Below are positions 23,141 through 32,257 of a DNA stretch of 64,000 nt, in pieces. How positions within the stretch are numbered: the first letter of the stretch is position 1; every line of letters starts with the position of its first letter. Both the position numbers and the translations under genes were made by a program. Below the pieces are notes generated by a model. The model saw only the letters and a list, made by a program, of their open reading frames with translations. It was not told the origin of the DNA and ran no database searches. This DNA is from a virus, in IMG/VR virus record IMGVR_UViG_3300013286_000501, positions 1-64,000 of that record; one strand, given 5' to 3'.

Positions 23141-24992
23141 CGATGTTATTATCCTTATCAGCTTTGGCTTTTTCTTCAGCCTCGTGCTTTTTACCAGTAA
23201 TAGGACCCATAGCTTCGTAAAGTTTTGGAATACTATCTTGGATGATCTTTGCATCGTCGCCTTTGATTGCATCTTCAACTGCTTTTACAGCATCTTCCGC
23301 ATTGGCTTTTTCTTCAGCAGTCACTAGATCGCCGTACTTTTCTACATCGCCTTTGAAGCCGTGTAGTGTGCCTTCTGCGCTGTTGCGAGCTTCAATCAAT
23401 TCACGTTGCTTCTTATCTGCTTCTGCATTAGCTTCTGCATCTTGAACCATACGTTCGATTTCTTCCTTGCTCAACCCACTGTCGGACTTGATAGTGATCT
23501 TGTTCTCTTTGCCTGTGCCTTGGTCTTTGGCACTGATCTTCATGATACCGTTGGCATCAACATCGAATGTAACTTCAATCTGTGGTGTGCCGCGGCGTGC
23601 TGGAGGAATACCATCCAACTTAAAATCACCAAGTGCTTTGTTGTATTGGAACAACTCACGCTCACCCTGTGCCACTTTGATATCAACAGCAGGTTGATTG
23701 TCTTCAGCAGTGCTGAACACTTGACTTGCCTTGGTTGGGATAGTTGTGTTCTTCTGAATCAACTTGGTAAACACACCGCCCATGGTTTCAATGCCTAAAC
23801 TCAATGGAGTAACATCCAACAATAGAACGTCAGTGCGGCCACCGCCTAGAACATCACCTTGGATAGCAGCACCTGCGGCAACTGCTTCGTCTGGATTAAC
23901 ATCCTTACGTGGAGCCTTGCCGAATAGTTGTTCAACAACTTCCTGCACCTTTGGCATACGTGTCATACCACCAACTAGAATAACTTCGTCAATATCGCTA
24001 GCACTAACACCTGCATCTGACATGGCAGTCTTGCAAGGGCCGATACTGCGCTGGATCAATTCTTCAACTAGCTGTTCTAACTTACTGCGTGTAAGTTTAA
24101 CATTCATGTGCTTGGGACCACTTGCATCTGCTGTGATGTAAGGAAGATTAACATCTGTCTGGGCACTACTTGACAGTTCAATCTTGGCCTTTTCAGCAGC
24201 TTCTTTCAAGCGTTGCAGGGCCAACATGTCTTTCTTAAGATCAACACCGTTGTCTCGTTTGAATTCATCGACCAAGAAGTCCATGATACGTTGGTCGAAG
24301 TCTTCACCACCTAGGAATGTATCACCGTTAGTGGATAGAACTTCAATTTGTTTGTCGCCTTCAACGTTGGCAATTTCAATAATGCTCACATCAAATGTTC
24401 CACCACCCAAGTCATAGACTGCAATCTTACGATCACGCTTGTCTTGTTTATCAACACCATAGGCCAATGCAGCCGCAGTTGGTTCGTTGATGATACGCAA
24501 TACTTCAAGACCTGCAATCTTACCTGCGTCTTTGGTTGCCTGACGTTGGCTATCGTTAAAGTAAGCCGGAACTGTGATAACAGCCTGTGTCACTTCGTGG
24601 CCCAAATAGTCTTCCGCAGTTTTCTTCATCTTGCGTAGAACTTCGGCGCTGATCTGTGGAGGTGCTAGTTTGTCGTTGTTTGCTTCTACCCATGCATCAC
24701 CATTGTCCGCCTTGATAATCTTGTAGGGCATCAAGTCAATGTCCTTCTGAACAGCCTGTTCAGTGAACTTTCGTCCGATCAAACGCTTGGCTGCATAGAT
24801 TGTATTCTTTGGGTTTGTGACTGCTTGGCGTTTTGCACTGGCGCCAACGAGGATTTCGTCATTAGCATAGGCAACAATACTTGGTGTAGTGCGAGCACCT
24901 TCTGCGTTTTCAATGATTTTTGTGATGCCGTTTTCGATAACAGCTACACAAGAGTTGGTTGTACCTAGGTCGATACCGATTACTTTGCTCAT
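23112..24992 (-). CDS. dnaK: Chaperone DnaK (Hsp70)
   Basis: 626 aa, close to full bacterial length. ATPase signatures [27 protein letters not shown] and [14 protein letters not shown] are intact, the linker [12 protein letters not shown] and the peptide-binding domain are complete, and the acidic lid ends VDAEVTETV instead of the E. coli EEVKDKK. DnaK refolds proteins with DnaJ/GrpE, which are not in the window. A consensus promoter stands upstream. A full-length DnaK is rare in phages. Confidence 0.95.
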   Translation of the reverse strand: MSKVIGIDLGTTNSCVAVIENGITKIIENAEGARTTPSIVAYANDEILVGASAKRQAVTNPKNTIYAAKRLIGRKFTEQAVQKDIDLMPYKIIKADNGDAWVEANNDKLAPPQISAEVLRKMKKTAEDYLGHEVTQAVITVPAYFNDSQRQATKDAGKIAGLEVLRIINEPTAAALAYGVDKQDKRDRKIAVYDLGGGTFDVSIIEIANVEGDKQIEVLSTNGDTFLGGEDFDQRIMDFLVDEFKRDNGVDLKKDMLALQRLKEAAEKAKIELSSSAQTDVNLPYITADASGPKHMNVKLTRSKLEQLVEELIQRSIGPCKTAMSDAGVSASDIDEVILVGGMTRMPKVQEVVEQLFGKAPRKDVNPDEAVAAGAAIQGDVLGGGRTDVLLLDVTPLSLGIETMGGVFTKLIQKNTTIPTKASQVFSTAEDNQPAVDIKVAQGERELFQYNKALGDFKLDGIPPARRGTPQIEVTFDVDANGIMKISAKDQGTGKENKITIKSDSGLSKEEIERMVQDAEANAEADKKQRELIEARNSAEGTLHGFKGDVEKYGDLVTAEEKANAEDAVKAVEDAIKGDDAKIIQDSIPKLYEAMGPITGKKHEAEEKAKADKDNNIVDAEVTETV

Positions 24993-25063
24993 TAATTTCT
25001 CCTTAATAAGTGAGCGGGCTTTGTGCCCATATAGAAGCCATAAGGTCTTCTACAGCTTTATTT

Positions 25064-25092
25064 ATTATAGTAGCATACTATATAAATGTCAA
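25064..25092 (-). promoter_or_regulatory. Consensus sigma70-type promoter of dnaK
   Basis: TTGACA (25087-25092), 17-base spacer, TATAAT (25064-25069). Not a sigma32 heat-shock promoter, so dnaK is expressed independently of the host heat response. Confidence 0.85.
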
Positions 25093-25370
25093 GTGAGTGT
25101 ATCATCTATATGATCCGATGCCCGGGGCACTCGATCGATGAACTGTTCTTTATATGATTGTCTAGCCTTTTCTGCATCGTAAGTAGATTTAACGTTAGAT
25201 ATTGCTTTGTATATAGGGTGCATGAGTTTATCCATAATCCTACGTGCCATTTGTTCTAACACTTGATCCATATCTTTGCCCTGTGCAATCTGCATCATAG
25301 CATGGCCGTGTTCAAACATGCGAACACGTTCACTCCAAGACTCGTAGCTTTCACCCTCATTGATTTTCAC
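25089..25370 (-). CDS. Conserved phage protein, 93 aa
   Basis: Starts MKINEGESYESWSERVRMFEHGHAM, followed by a helical region rich in Met, Gln and Lys. The strongly patterned N-terminus looks like a family seen in T4-like phages. Overlaps the following gene by four bases (ATGA). Function unknown. Confidence 0.55.
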   Translation of the reverse strand: MKINEGESYESWSERVRMFEHGHAMMQIAQGKDMDQVLEQMARRIMDKLMHPIYKAISNVKSTYDAEKARQSYKEQFIDRVPRASDHIDDTLT

Positions 25371-25618
25371 TGCAATAGTTTTCCAACATGTTCCACTGTG
25401 AGCTTATCATCTGGAACAATTTCGGCATTCCACATGATAGCCATAACCAATGCATCTTTGTTGCTGTCAAACGTAAAGTCCATATACATCTCGTTGGCAT
25501 GGACAAAAAACTTGCCGCCAGGCAAACCAAATCGTTCAACGGCCCATGCACATACTTCGTTCCAATAGCCGCCCTTATCTGTTTCGATAGTCCAGGGTAT
25601 TCTTACGGTTGAGCTCAT
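25367..25618 (-). CDS. Hypothetical protein, 83 aa
   Basis: Starts MSSTVRIPWTIETDKGGYWNEV. A compact alpha/beta composition with many aromatics; ATGA overlaps on both sides. No family recognised. Confidence 0.5.
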   Translation of the reverse strand: MSSTVRIPWTIETDKGGYWNEVCAWAVERFGLPGGKFFVHANEMYMDFTFDSNKDALVMAIMWNAEIVPDDKLTVEHVGKLLQ

Positions 25619-26373
25619 TTTGTAATCTTTATATTTTTAACATCGGCACACATATTGATATTTTGATCTTTTTCTAAAAACACTTCATGTAAAAAATCAA
25701 ATTGATATAACTCGTAATTGTTCAAGTCACCTTTAGGTACAATCTTTCTTATCATAGCTTGGTCAATGACAACATCATAATGTTGATAATCATAGGGTTT
25801 ATTTTTCATGTGTGATTTTGTATCAACATACTGAACCGGTGCTGTATAGAAGTTTACATATGTATCGTTTTGTATTTGTGGAGGATAATCGTCATACCGA
25901 TTATCAAAGAGTGCCCACAAGATTGCAGAATATTCATCTGTTATTTTGTTGCGAACGTAGATTCCTGCTGATAGTTGACCGATACCCGTGCCTGAAAAAC
26001 TACCGACCTTTGCATCAAAACTTAATACGTAACGATCATTTGCCGGCAATAATAAATTGGCGCTAAATGCTGTAGCATTGCCGCCGCCTGTTATCGTTTG
26101 AAAATCACTGTAATTTTGTTTAATACAACTACTATAGGCATGTGGTTCCCAATGTATTTGGGCAAGGTTATTTTTAGCGGTGTATCTATCTGATGTTGTA
26201 AAATATCCAAGATAATGTGCATGGGCGTTCCAACGATATAGTTCATCACCATGTAATACATCTCCAGAATTACGAACCTGCAATTCTGGATTAACATCAT
26301 ACGGTATATTCAGTTCTGTATTACCTCCACACGAAATCAAAACAGTAGATAACAATGCCAACAATTTTTTCAT
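25615..26373 (-). CDS. Putative lipoprotein, 252 aa
   Basis: The N-terminus MKKLLALLSTVLISCGG has a lipobox (LISC) for lipid attachment at Cys 15. The rest is beta-rich with HWEPHAYSSC, FSFDAKVGSFSGTGIGQLSAGIYVRN. A secreted carbohydrate-binding or adhesin-like fold is possible but unsupported. Phage lipoproteins often block superinfection. Confidence 0.5.
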   Translation of the reverse strand: MKKLLALLSTVLISCGGNTELNIPYDVNPELQVRNSGDVLHGDELYRWNAHAHYLGYFTTSDRYTAKNNLAQIHWEPHAYSSCIKQNYSDFQTITGGGNATAFSANLLLPANDRYVLSFDAKVGSFSGTGIGQLSAGIYVRNKITDEYSAILWALFDNRYDDYPPQIQNDTYVNFYTAPVQYVDTKSHMKNKPYDYQHYDVVIDQAMIRKIVPKGDLNNYELYQFDFLHEVFLEKDQNINMCADVKNIKITK

Positions 26374-26382
26374 TTTGTTTCC

Positions 26383-26778
26383 TTAATATAAATGTGGTTC
26401 TACTGTGTGTTCATCTTTTAGAATCAGCATGACTTCTTCTTTGTTGGTATAGATCAACTGATTGTACTCCAAAATAATCCTACGCTGTGCTGGATCGATA
26501 CCGCACCAGGCATTGATCTTGTCATAACTGCCATGTGCTTCTTCCGGCACAGTATCTCGGATCCAACCTACTAATGCTTTAAATGCTTCGATAGTATTGC
26601 AAGGATGGCTACGTGCTATTGCCTTGGCAAAGTCGTTGGCCAGTACTGCTTCAAAACAACTGCCTGGCCTGAATCCCCACACTAGGTAGTTGTAGAAAGG
26701 ATCGGCAAACTCCTTGGGCACATCCCAACGTTCAAATGTTTGCATCAGTTTGTTTTTACTATATTTTGTCAAGTTCAT
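26383..26778 (-). CDS. Conserved phage protein, 131 aa
   Basis: MNLTKYSKNKLMQTFERWDVPKEF then ADPFYNYLVWGFRPGSCFEAVLANDFAKAI. The GFxPGSCFEAVLANDF stretch looks family-specific. Overlaps the next small gene by four bases. No known function. Confidence 0.5.
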   Translation of the reverse strand: MNLTKYSKNKLMQTFERWDVPKEFADPFYNYLVWGFRPGSCFEAVLANDFAKAIARSHPCNTIEAFKALVGWIRDTVPEEAHGSYDKINAWCGIDPAQRRIILEYNQLIYTNKEEVMLILKDEHTVEPHLY

Positions 26779-27011
26779 TCTTCAACTCCGAAATGTTTTG
26801 TAAATCTTTCTTGCCAATCTCGCAACCATTCAATATATTCTGTAGGTCGTTCGCCGGGCTCAAAACAATGATACGCATCGTCCTCTGCTTGTTCCATCAA
26901 CCCACACATTTCTTTCACAATCAACTGGGCGAGGATTTCATCATAGATACTACGTGTTTCGCTACATTTACGGTCAGCCTCTGCCATTAGTTCTTTAATT
27001 CGTTCGTTCAT
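26775..27011 (-). CDS. FGVEE-family small protein 1
   Basis: 78 aa. Begins MNERIKELMAEADRKC and ends KHFGVEE. One of four related ORFs here with MNE-R/Q-I N-termini, an AELIV-type helix and a fixed HFGVEE end. Coupled by ATGA overlap to its neighbours. The family is abundant in T4-like phages of environmental samples; function unknown. Confidence 0.6.
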   Translation of the reverse strand: MNERIKELMAEADRKCSETRSIYDEILAQLIVKEMCGLMEQAEDDAYHCFEPGERPTEYIEWLRDWQERFTKHFGVEE

Positions 27012-27124
27012 TCTTCAACTCCGAAATGTTTGTTAGGGCGTATGTTTAACATTACTCTATTGATTTCATCAACAATATAAAATGCATCGGGTGTACCATA
27101 TTGTTCAACGATTCCGACACATTC
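27006..27124. repeat. 119-bp exact direct repeat, copy 1
   Basis: Identical to 27895-28013. It covers the 3' ends of two FGVEE-family ORFs and the start of the gene behind each. Confidence 0.9.
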
Positions 27125-27256
27125 TCTCACAATCAACTCGGCGAACTTTCCCTTGTCGAACTTATAGTGTTTAACAGTTTTGTGATTATATTGATCAAAA
27201 GTTTCGTAAGCAAGTTCCGTAGCCTCATCAGCAAGTTGTCGAATTCGTTCGTTCAT
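27008..27256 (-). CDS. FGVEE-family small protein 2
   Basis: 82 aa. MNERIRQLADEATELAYE, KFAELIVRECVGIVEQY, ending HFGVEE. The last 38 or so codons are identical at DNA level to the ORF at 27897 (119-bp exact repeat), which points to recent duplication or gene conversion. Confidence 0.65.
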   Translation of the reverse strand: MNERIRQLADEATELAYETFDQYNHKTVKHYKFDKGKFAELIVRECVGIVEQYGTPDAFYIVDEINRVMLNIRPNKHFGVEE

Positions 27257-27531
27257 AATGTTTTACAATAGTCCTTAACTGCCTGGTCAATAACTCGGTT
27301 TATGTTGTCGAACAAGTCTTGAGCTTCTTGTGACAGTGCTTTTTCGTATCCACTTTCCCATAGCAAGTGTCCCCACTCACGCCAGAACTGTACGGTACGG
27401 TACAATCCCTTGCGGGGAATCTTGCCAAACTCTCCGTAGCCGGAAAATTCACCATCATCGTCCCAGCCACGAAACTGTGGACACTCGCACATGGCCTCAT
27501 AGCAAGCATCGTGTAATTCTTGTGCTGTCAT
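27253..27531 (-). CDS. Hypothetical protein, 92 aa
   Basis: MTAQELHDACYEAMCECPQFRGW, then DDDGEFSGYGEFGK and a helical C-terminus. Lies between FGVEE-family ORFs but has no FGVEE end. Overlaps both neighbours by four bases. Function unknown. Confidence 0.5.
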   Translation of the reverse strand: MTAQELHDACYEAMCECPQFRGWDDDGEFSGYGEFGKIPRKGLYRTVQFWREWGHLLWESGYEKALSQEAQDLFDNINRVIDQAVKDYCKTL

Positions 27532-27794
27532 TCTTCAACTCCGAAATGCTCTTTAATCGTTCTAACACATCCATTAGCGGCACTACGCACATCATTCAAT
27601 CGACCATCTTGGATAATAGCAGTAGCACATTCTCGCACAATCAACTCGGCGAACTTTTGATTGAATTGTGTATGCCAACCCACGTGTCCATCTTCCCAAA
27701 TCTTGCCCGGAGTTTTACTTCTAACAGGTCCGGTATATGTTTCATTCACATAGTCACCAGCCTGTTTACTAAGTTTTCTAATTTGTTCGTTCAT
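27528..27794 (-). CDS. FGVEE-family small protein 3
   Basis: 88 aa. MNEQIRKLSKQAGDYVNE, FNQKFAELIVRECATAI, ending EHFGVEE. Divergent from the other copies in the middle but with the same ends. Confidence 0.6.
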   Translation of the reverse strand: MNEQIRKLSKQAGDYVNETYTGPVRSKTPGKIWEDGHVGWHTQFNQKFAELIVRECATAIIQDGRLNDVRSAANGCVRTIKEHFGVEE

Positions 27795-27900
27795 TCTTCA
27801 ACTCCGAAATGTTTTTACATTTATGAAATGGCATAATGCGGCCAAGCCAGCCAATAAGTTCGCCACATGTTTGGCAACAATATGATGGATATTTGTTCAT
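27778..27900 (-). CDS. Zinc-ribbon-like small protein, 40 aa
   Basis: MNKYPSYCCQTCGELIGW then RIMPFHKC: a C-C-x-x-C-G...H-K-C arrangement that could bind one zinc. Starts on the upstream ORF's stop (ATGA) and overlaps the start of the next by 17 bases. Tiny zinc-finger proteins of this sort are common in phages. Confidence 0.55.
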   Translation of the reverse strand: MNKYPSYCCQTCGELIGWLGRIMPFHKCKNISELKNERTN

Positions 27901-28013
27901 TCTTCAACTCCGAAATGTTTGTTAGGGCGTATGTTTAACATTACTCTATTGATTTCATCAACAATATAAAATGCATCGGGTGTACCATATTGTTCAACGA
28001 TTCCGACACATTC
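27895..28013. repeat. 119-bp exact direct repeat, copy 2
   Basis: Identical to 27006-27124. Recombination between copies would delete about 890 bp with three small genes. Confidence 0.9.
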
Positions 28014-28139
28014 CTGAACAATCAACTCGGCGAACTTTTCTCTATCAAATTTAGCATAGGAACTTGAATAACCTTGTGAATTAACCGTATCTACAATGGT
28101 AGTAGCCTGTTCAGCAAGTTCTCGAATTTGTTCGTTCAT
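27897..28139 (-). CDS. FGVEE-family small protein 4
   Basis: 80 aa. MNEQIRELAEQATTIVDT, KFAELIVQECVGIVEQY, ending HFGVEE. Shares a 119-bp identical 3' end with the ORF at 27008. Confidence 0.65.
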   Translation of the reverse strand: MNEQIRELAEQATTIVDTVNSQGYSSSYAKFDREKFAELIVQECVGIVEQYGTPDAFYIVDEINRVMLNIRPNKHFGVEE

Positions 28140-28142
28140 ATG

Positions 28143-28967
28143 TCATACCTCAAAGTAAAAGCCAGGAATAAATTGATCACCTTCCCAAGGAAGGTATCCC
28201 CTAGGATTACTAATGATCCGTGTAGAGCCAATCATAAAATTTACCGGGTCATGCATGTGCCCGTGGCACCACACCTTGATGTTTTCGTTGTCAAGGATGA
28301 ACTCACTCATGTCACTGGCATAGGCACCATTGCTGGTAGTTTCATGTTTATACTTTTCATTTATACTCATGTAGCTGGGAGCCATATGTGTAATAACCAC
28401 AAAAGGTTTATCTCTGTTCATTTCCAACACAGCCTTAAAATACTGTTTGGTCTTACGATGAATAGCCACTGTATGTTCCGGTGTCAATTTATGATAGAGA
28501 CTTTTAGCAGGATAGAAGTTTTGAATAACCTGGTAGTCATTCATAAAACTTCTCATAGAATGAACAGTGATAGGATCACCCTTGTTCATATCGGTCCATA
28601 ATGTAGCACCCATGAACATAACACCTTCATACTCTACTACCTCATCTTCCAGAATGGTCACGTTGGGGGGCATCAAGGATTTTAAATCATTATAAGTTTT
28701 ATCCAATCTATGATGATAGAATTCGTGATTTCCCAGCACATAGAACACTTTCTTATATTTGGCACATTCGTGATAAAAGAAATCATAGGCATTCAATCCA
28801 CCGGGAGTATAGGGAATTACTCGAGTGCTATGAAAGTCCTTTTTGAGAGTTCGGTATTCACAGATATCTCCGGCCAATATCAATAGATCTCCCCCAGGAA
28901 GTGATTGGTATCCAAACTCAAGGTGAAGATCGGAAACAAGAGATATGTTAAGTTTAGTGTGCGTCAT
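28143..28967 (-). CDS. Calcineurin-like metallophosphoesterase
   Basis: 274 aa from MTHTKL at 28967. Metal-binding motifs in order: LVSDLHLEFG (D-x-H), LAGDICE (GD), LGNHEFYHH (GNH-E), VVITHMAPSY (H) and WCHGHMHDP (G-H-x-H). Complete two-metal site. Could act on phosphodiesters of nucleotides or nucleic acids. The ATG sits where transcription should begin (-10 box TATAAT seven bases upstream), so the mRNA may be leaderless. Confidence 0.8.
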   Translation of the reverse strand: MTHTKLNISLVSDLHLEFGYQSLPGGDLLILAGDICEYRTLKKDFHSTRVIPYTPGGLNAYDFFYHECAKYKKVFYVLGNHEFYHHRLDKTYNDLKSLMPPNVTILEDEVVEYEGVMFMGATLWTDMNKGDPITVHSMRSFMNDYQVIQNFYPAKSLYHKLTPEHTVAIHRKTKQYFKAVLEMNRDKPFVVITHMAPSYMSINEKYKHETTSNGAYASDMSEFILDNENIKVWCHGHMHDPVNFMIGSTRIISNPRGYLPWEGDQFIPGFYFEV

Positions 28968-28973
28968 GTTAAT

Positions 28974-29002
28974 ATTATACAGGAAAACCACAAAAAAGTC
29001 AA
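28974..29002 (-). promoter_or_regulatory. Sigma70-type promoter, predicted leaderless mRNA
   Basis: TTGACT (28997-29002), 17-base spacer, TATAAT (28974-28979). The expected start point falls on the A of the phosphoesterase ATG at 28967. Confidence 0.75.
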
Positions 29003-29041
29003 GTCTGATTTTACCAAGTTAAATAGTAAAAAGGATCTATT

Positions 29042-29461
29042 ATGGACAGAATTAAGCGTGGTATTTGGTTTGCATTAGGGATGATCTGCTTGGGCATTGC
29101 CTATATTGGAGTAGTAACACCCGGAATTCCGTGGTCAACTCCCACAGTCGGTGCTGCCTACTGCTTTGCCAAAAGCAATAAGAAGTGGCACGATTGGATT
29201 ATGAACCATAAACTGTTTGGACCCTTCCTCCGCAATTGGAGTGAGAAGCGTGTATTCCCCACATATGGTAAGTGGGCCATGGTCATCACTATGGATGTTA
29301 GTTTGATCATATTGTGGTTTACTACCTACAACTGGAAGTTGGTAGCAGGTGTTGGCCTAGGAATGGCACTCTGCGCTGTATGGGCATTACGTTATCCTAG
29401 CAGCCCAGAAGAGTATGACCAAAGAAAAGCCAATGGTCTACGCATTGGCTGGTTCAAATAA
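29042..29461 (+). CDS. DUF454 (YbaN-like) inner membrane protein
   Basis: 139 aa. GIVTPGIPWSTPTVGAAYCFAKSNKKWHDWIMNHKLFGPFLRNW is the signature of DUF454/YbaN proteins; two to three membrane helices. Bacterial members are widespread and uncharacterised. Single plus-strand gene here, divergent from the phosphoesterase. Probably host-derived. Confidence 0.8.
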   Translation: MDRIKRGIWFALGMICLGIAYIGVVTPGIPWSTPTVGAAYCFAKSNKKWHDWIMNHKLFGPFLRNWSEKRVFPTYGKWAMVITMDVSLIILWFTTYNWKLVAGVGLGMALCAVWALRYPSSPEEYDQRKANGLRIGWFK

Positions 29462-29480
29462 AATAGGACCCGAAGGTCCT
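29455..29480 (-). terminator. Rho-independent terminator
   Basis: Minus strand AGGACC-TTCG-GGTCCT followed by ATTTTATTT. It ends transcription of the Ala/Glu-rich gene at 29563 and lies right after the convergent DUF454 stop. Confidence 0.75.
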
Positions 29481-29562
29481 ACCACTGGTTACGAGAATCC
29501 AGCGACACTCTATCTTGTGCCCGATTTAAATATGCTTCCAAAAAAACTTCGGAAGCTGGAAA

Positions 29563-30216
29563 TTACTTCCCCAATAGCGTATCAACCTTTGCTTCGGCAA
29601 CATCTAAACGTGCTTCGATAGTATCCAATTCTGGATCAGCTGGAGTTGCAATTGCTTCGGCAATTTCAGCGTGTACTTCGGGAGCAACTTCTTCACCTGT
29701 TGCGGCAGCAATAACTTCAGCAACTGCGCCTGCAACTTCTTCTGCAACTTCTGGAGCTGGGGCTGGCATGTCAGCAACTGCTTCCATGATAGCGGCTGTG
29801 ATTGCTACTGGATCTGTAACAACTTCTGGCTCTGCTGCAACAACTGCTTGAACTGCGGCTGAAACGATATCAGCAACTTCAGTATTCATAACTGGGTCTG
29901 CTTCTGCTTGTGCTGTAACAACGTCAGCAACAATGTCAGCAGCTTCTGCGTGGTCAGCACTAGGAGATAGTGCAACTACTTCTGCAACTGCGGCTTGGAT
30001 GCTCTCAACAGCTTGTGCTGCTGCGGCAACAATAGCATCAACGTGTTCTTGAGTTTTCACAGAGATCAATTGATCAACTGTAATTTCAACAAGTGTTAAT
30101 CTTGCGTCTAGTTCAGCAATGCTTGTGGCATTGTCTGTATTAACTGTTGTGCCAGTTAGGTTTGCTAACTTGGCTTCTACGGCTACTAATCTTGCGGCTA
30201 GGTCTTCAAATCTCAT
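29563..30216 (-). CDS. Ala/Val/Glu-rich low-complexity protein
   Basis: 217 aa. Starts MRFEDLAARLVAVEAKLANL (coiled-coil heptads), then long runs of A, V, E and D (such as VADVVTAQAEADPV) and ends TIEARLDVAEAKVDTLLGK. Composition suggests an extended helical or intrinsically disordered, very acidic protein. No family. It may be structural or a DNA-mimic-like protein; not demonstrable. Confidence 0.5.
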   Translation of the reverse strand: MRFEDLAARLVAVEAKLANLTGTTVNTDNATSIAELDARLTLVEITVDQLISVKTQEHVDAIVAAAAQAVESIQAAVAEVVALSPSADHAEAADIVADVVTAQAEADPVMNTEVADIVSAAVQAVVAAEPEVVTDPVAITAAIMEAVADMPAPAPEVAEEVAGAVAEVIAAATGEEVAPEVHAEIAEAIATPADPELDTIEARLDVAEAKVDTLLGK

Positions 30217-30297
30217 GGGTTGCTCCTTGTTTTATGAGTGTGTGCCACTTCGGCACGCAATTATTTAACCATGTACATATTACATTGAGATTACAAT

Positions 30298-31305
30298 TTA
30301 ATGTTTTTCAACCAAATTGTCACGAAATATTTCCCAGGCTCGTTGCCAACTCCAACGCTGACTTACTCTATGCACATCAGCTCTATCAATTTTCAAACAT
30401 TTGTCAACAGCTACAGCTAGGCCTTCGCGATCTTCAACCATAAATCCAGTAACGCCTTGATCAATAACATCTTTGGGGCCTTGGCAGTTGTATGCCGCCA
30501 CAGGTGTGCCGCAGGCCATTGCTTCAATCATGACTATACCAAATGTTTCCCACTTGCTGGGAAATACAAATACTTCAGCATTGGCATAGTATCGTGCTAG
30601 ATCTACGCCGGTCTTGAATCCTGTGAATGTAACATCTGGATATTTCTTTCGATAGATTTCTAGCATCGGTCCATCACCTACCATAATCTTTTGGTATCCA
30701 GGGTAGTCTAATTCCAGGAATGCTTCTAAATTCTTTTCCTTACTAACACGGCTAACACATAACAGATACTTACTAGGTAAATTTTCTCTTAACTCCGGTT
30801 TAAAAACATTACGATCAACACCACGTGTCCAAGGAATAACTTCACCCTTAAATCCGTGTGCTTGTAATTCTTTGACCATACTATCAGTAGTGGTCAACAC
30901 CTTGCCACTATGCTTGTGAAACCAGCGCACAAAATGCCAGGTAAGAGTTTCGGGAATACCAAATAACAATTTTAACCCTTCAGGAAAGCGAGTATGATAA
31001 GCGGTATTGTGCCTAATACCAGCCAATGACAAATACTTTCTAGCCCAACAACCAAGAGGACCTTCTGTCGCGATGTGTATATAATCCGGAGAAATCTCCT
31101 CGATCTTCTTGCCCATGTTGCGCGGCCAGGCAAGTTTGACTTCGTTATATTTAGGGCAATCAATGTAGCCGAACCACCCGGGATGCAGCACCACAAACTT
31201 ATAACCATCCAGAATCGCACATGCCTCAATATTCGTGTAGGTCGTGACCACGCCATTTATTTGCTCCGGTAAATTATCTGTTATTATCAGTATAGTTTTT
31301 GACAC
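30298..31305 (-). CDS. GT4-family glycosyltransferase (mannosyltransferase-like)
   Basis: 335 aa GT-B fold. N-terminal GVVTTYTNIE, a middle WTRGVDRNVFKPE, YLLCVSRVSKEKNLEAFLEL and the C-terminal VFVFPSKWETFGIVMIEAMACGTPVAA with the E-x7-E pair of GT4 retaining transferases. It resembles GDP-mannose-dependent alpha-mannosyltransferases. The next gene downstream is LpxH-like; bacterial genomes often keep this GT and phosphohydrolase together. Confidence 0.8.
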   Translation of the reverse strand: MSKTILIITDNLPEQINGVVTTYTNIEACAILDGYKFVVLHPGWFGYIDCPKYNEVKLAWPRNMGKKIEEISPDYIHIATEGPLGCWARKYLSLAGIRHNTAYHTRFPEGLKLLFGIPETLTWHFVRWFHKHSGKVLTTTDSMVKELQAHGFKGEVIPWTRGVDRNVFKPELRENLPSKYLLCVSRVSKEKNLEAFLELDYPGYQKIMVGDGPMLEIYRKKYPDVTFTGFKTGVDLARYYANAEVFVFPSKWETFGIVMIEAMACGTPVAAYNCQGPKDVIDQGVTGFMVEDREGLAVAVDKCLKIDRADVHRVSQRWSWQRAWEIFRDNLVEKH

Positions 31306-31326
31306 TTGCCGTCTACCTTAAAACTC

Positions 31327-32214
31327 TTAAACTTTAGATTCCACTTCATTGTGCTCAATACTTGTTCGCAAGTTTTTTGATCCTCGAACTTTAGTTCTAT
31401 CCTGCCTGGTTGATCCTGCGGATCCGTCAGGTGTACTGCTATTAATATCATCAGCCACATCGTCTTTCTCCTTGGTCCAAGTTATGATTTCCCAATGACC
31501 ATCCCAGTGTTCGACTAGGGCAGTGCATGACTCAACCCAGTCACCGTCATTCATATAAATGATGCCATCTATATCTTTTATTTCAGCATGGTGTATATGT
31601 CCACATATCACACCATCGAATCCACGCTTCTTGCAATAGGCTGCTAGATTATGTTCAAACTTGAACATAAAATCTACTGCCTTCTTTACTCTGTGCTTAA
31701 GATATTTGCTAATACTAAAGTACCCAAAACCAAAACGATGGCGTATCCAATTGAACTTACTATTGAGCGAAAGAATGACATCATATGCTTTATCTCCTAA
31801 AAATGCTAGCCATGGCGCTAGTCTTGTAATGCCGTCAAATAGATCACCGTGGACTACGAGGTAGTGCTTACCGTCAGCACCTATATGTTCTATTTGATTA
31901 TGTATTTCTACTAGACCAAAACTGAAACCGTATGTAATTAATGGACGAAGAAATTCGTCATGATTTCCTGCAACATATATAACACGGGTACCACGCTTAC
32001 TGTGCCCAAGGACACGCCTAACAACATTAGTATGGCTTTGTTTCCATCTCCATTTGTTTTGTTGGATTCGCCACGCATCAATAATGTCTCCTACTAAGTA
32101 GAGGGTATCACAAGTATTGTGTTTAAGAAAATTGTTTAACTTTTCCGCTTGGCTATCTTTGGTTCCGAGATGAATGTCAGAAATGAAAATGCTACGATAA
32201 GTTTTGGTTTTCAT
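31327..32214 (-). CDS. LpxH-like UDP-2,3-diacylglucosamine diphosphatase family
   Basis: 295 aa. Metallophosphoesterase motifs FISDIHLG (D-x-H), LVGDIIDAW (GD), VAGNHDE (GNHDE), VVHGDLFD and VICGHIHHAEIKDI (GHIHH) as in LpxH/YbbF-type hydrolases, but with a long C-terminal tail. LpxH makes lipid X in lipid A synthesis; relatives act on other pyrophosphates. Preceded by a GATAAATA late motif. Likely acts on host envelope glycolipid with the GT4 enzyme. Confidence 0.7.
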   Translation of the reverse strand: MKTKTYRSIFISDIHLGTKDSQAEKLNNFLKHNTCDTLYLVGDIIDAWRIQQNKWRWKQSHTNVVRRVLGHSKRGTRVIYVAGNHDEFLRPLITYGFSFGLVEIHNQIEHIGADGKHYLVVHGDLFDGITRLAPWLAFLGDKAYDVILSLNSKFNWIRHRFGFGYFSISKYLKHRVKKAVDFMFKFEHNLAAYCKKRGFDGVICGHIHHAEIKDIDGIIYMNDGDWVESCTALVEHWDGHWEIITWTKEKDDVADDINSSTPDGSAGSTRQDRTKVRGSKNLRTSIEHNEVESKV

Positions 32215-32257
32215 ACCGTATTTATCGTAGCAATGTGTGTAAAATATTACAGTTGTA

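Noticed and set aside
23764-24141. Long plus-strand frames opposite dnaK
   Set aside because: They are antisense shadows of a highly conserved gene with codon bias that opens other frames; no start signals.
27006-28013. CRISPR array
   Set aside because: The repeats are gene 3' ends (FGVEE family), of unequal length and spacing, not short direct repeats with spacers.
29533-29556. GCTTCC/GGAAGC hairpin after the Ala-rich gene as main terminator
   Set aside because: The T-run falls inside the loop, not after the stem; the TTCG hairpin at 29465-29480 is a better terminator.
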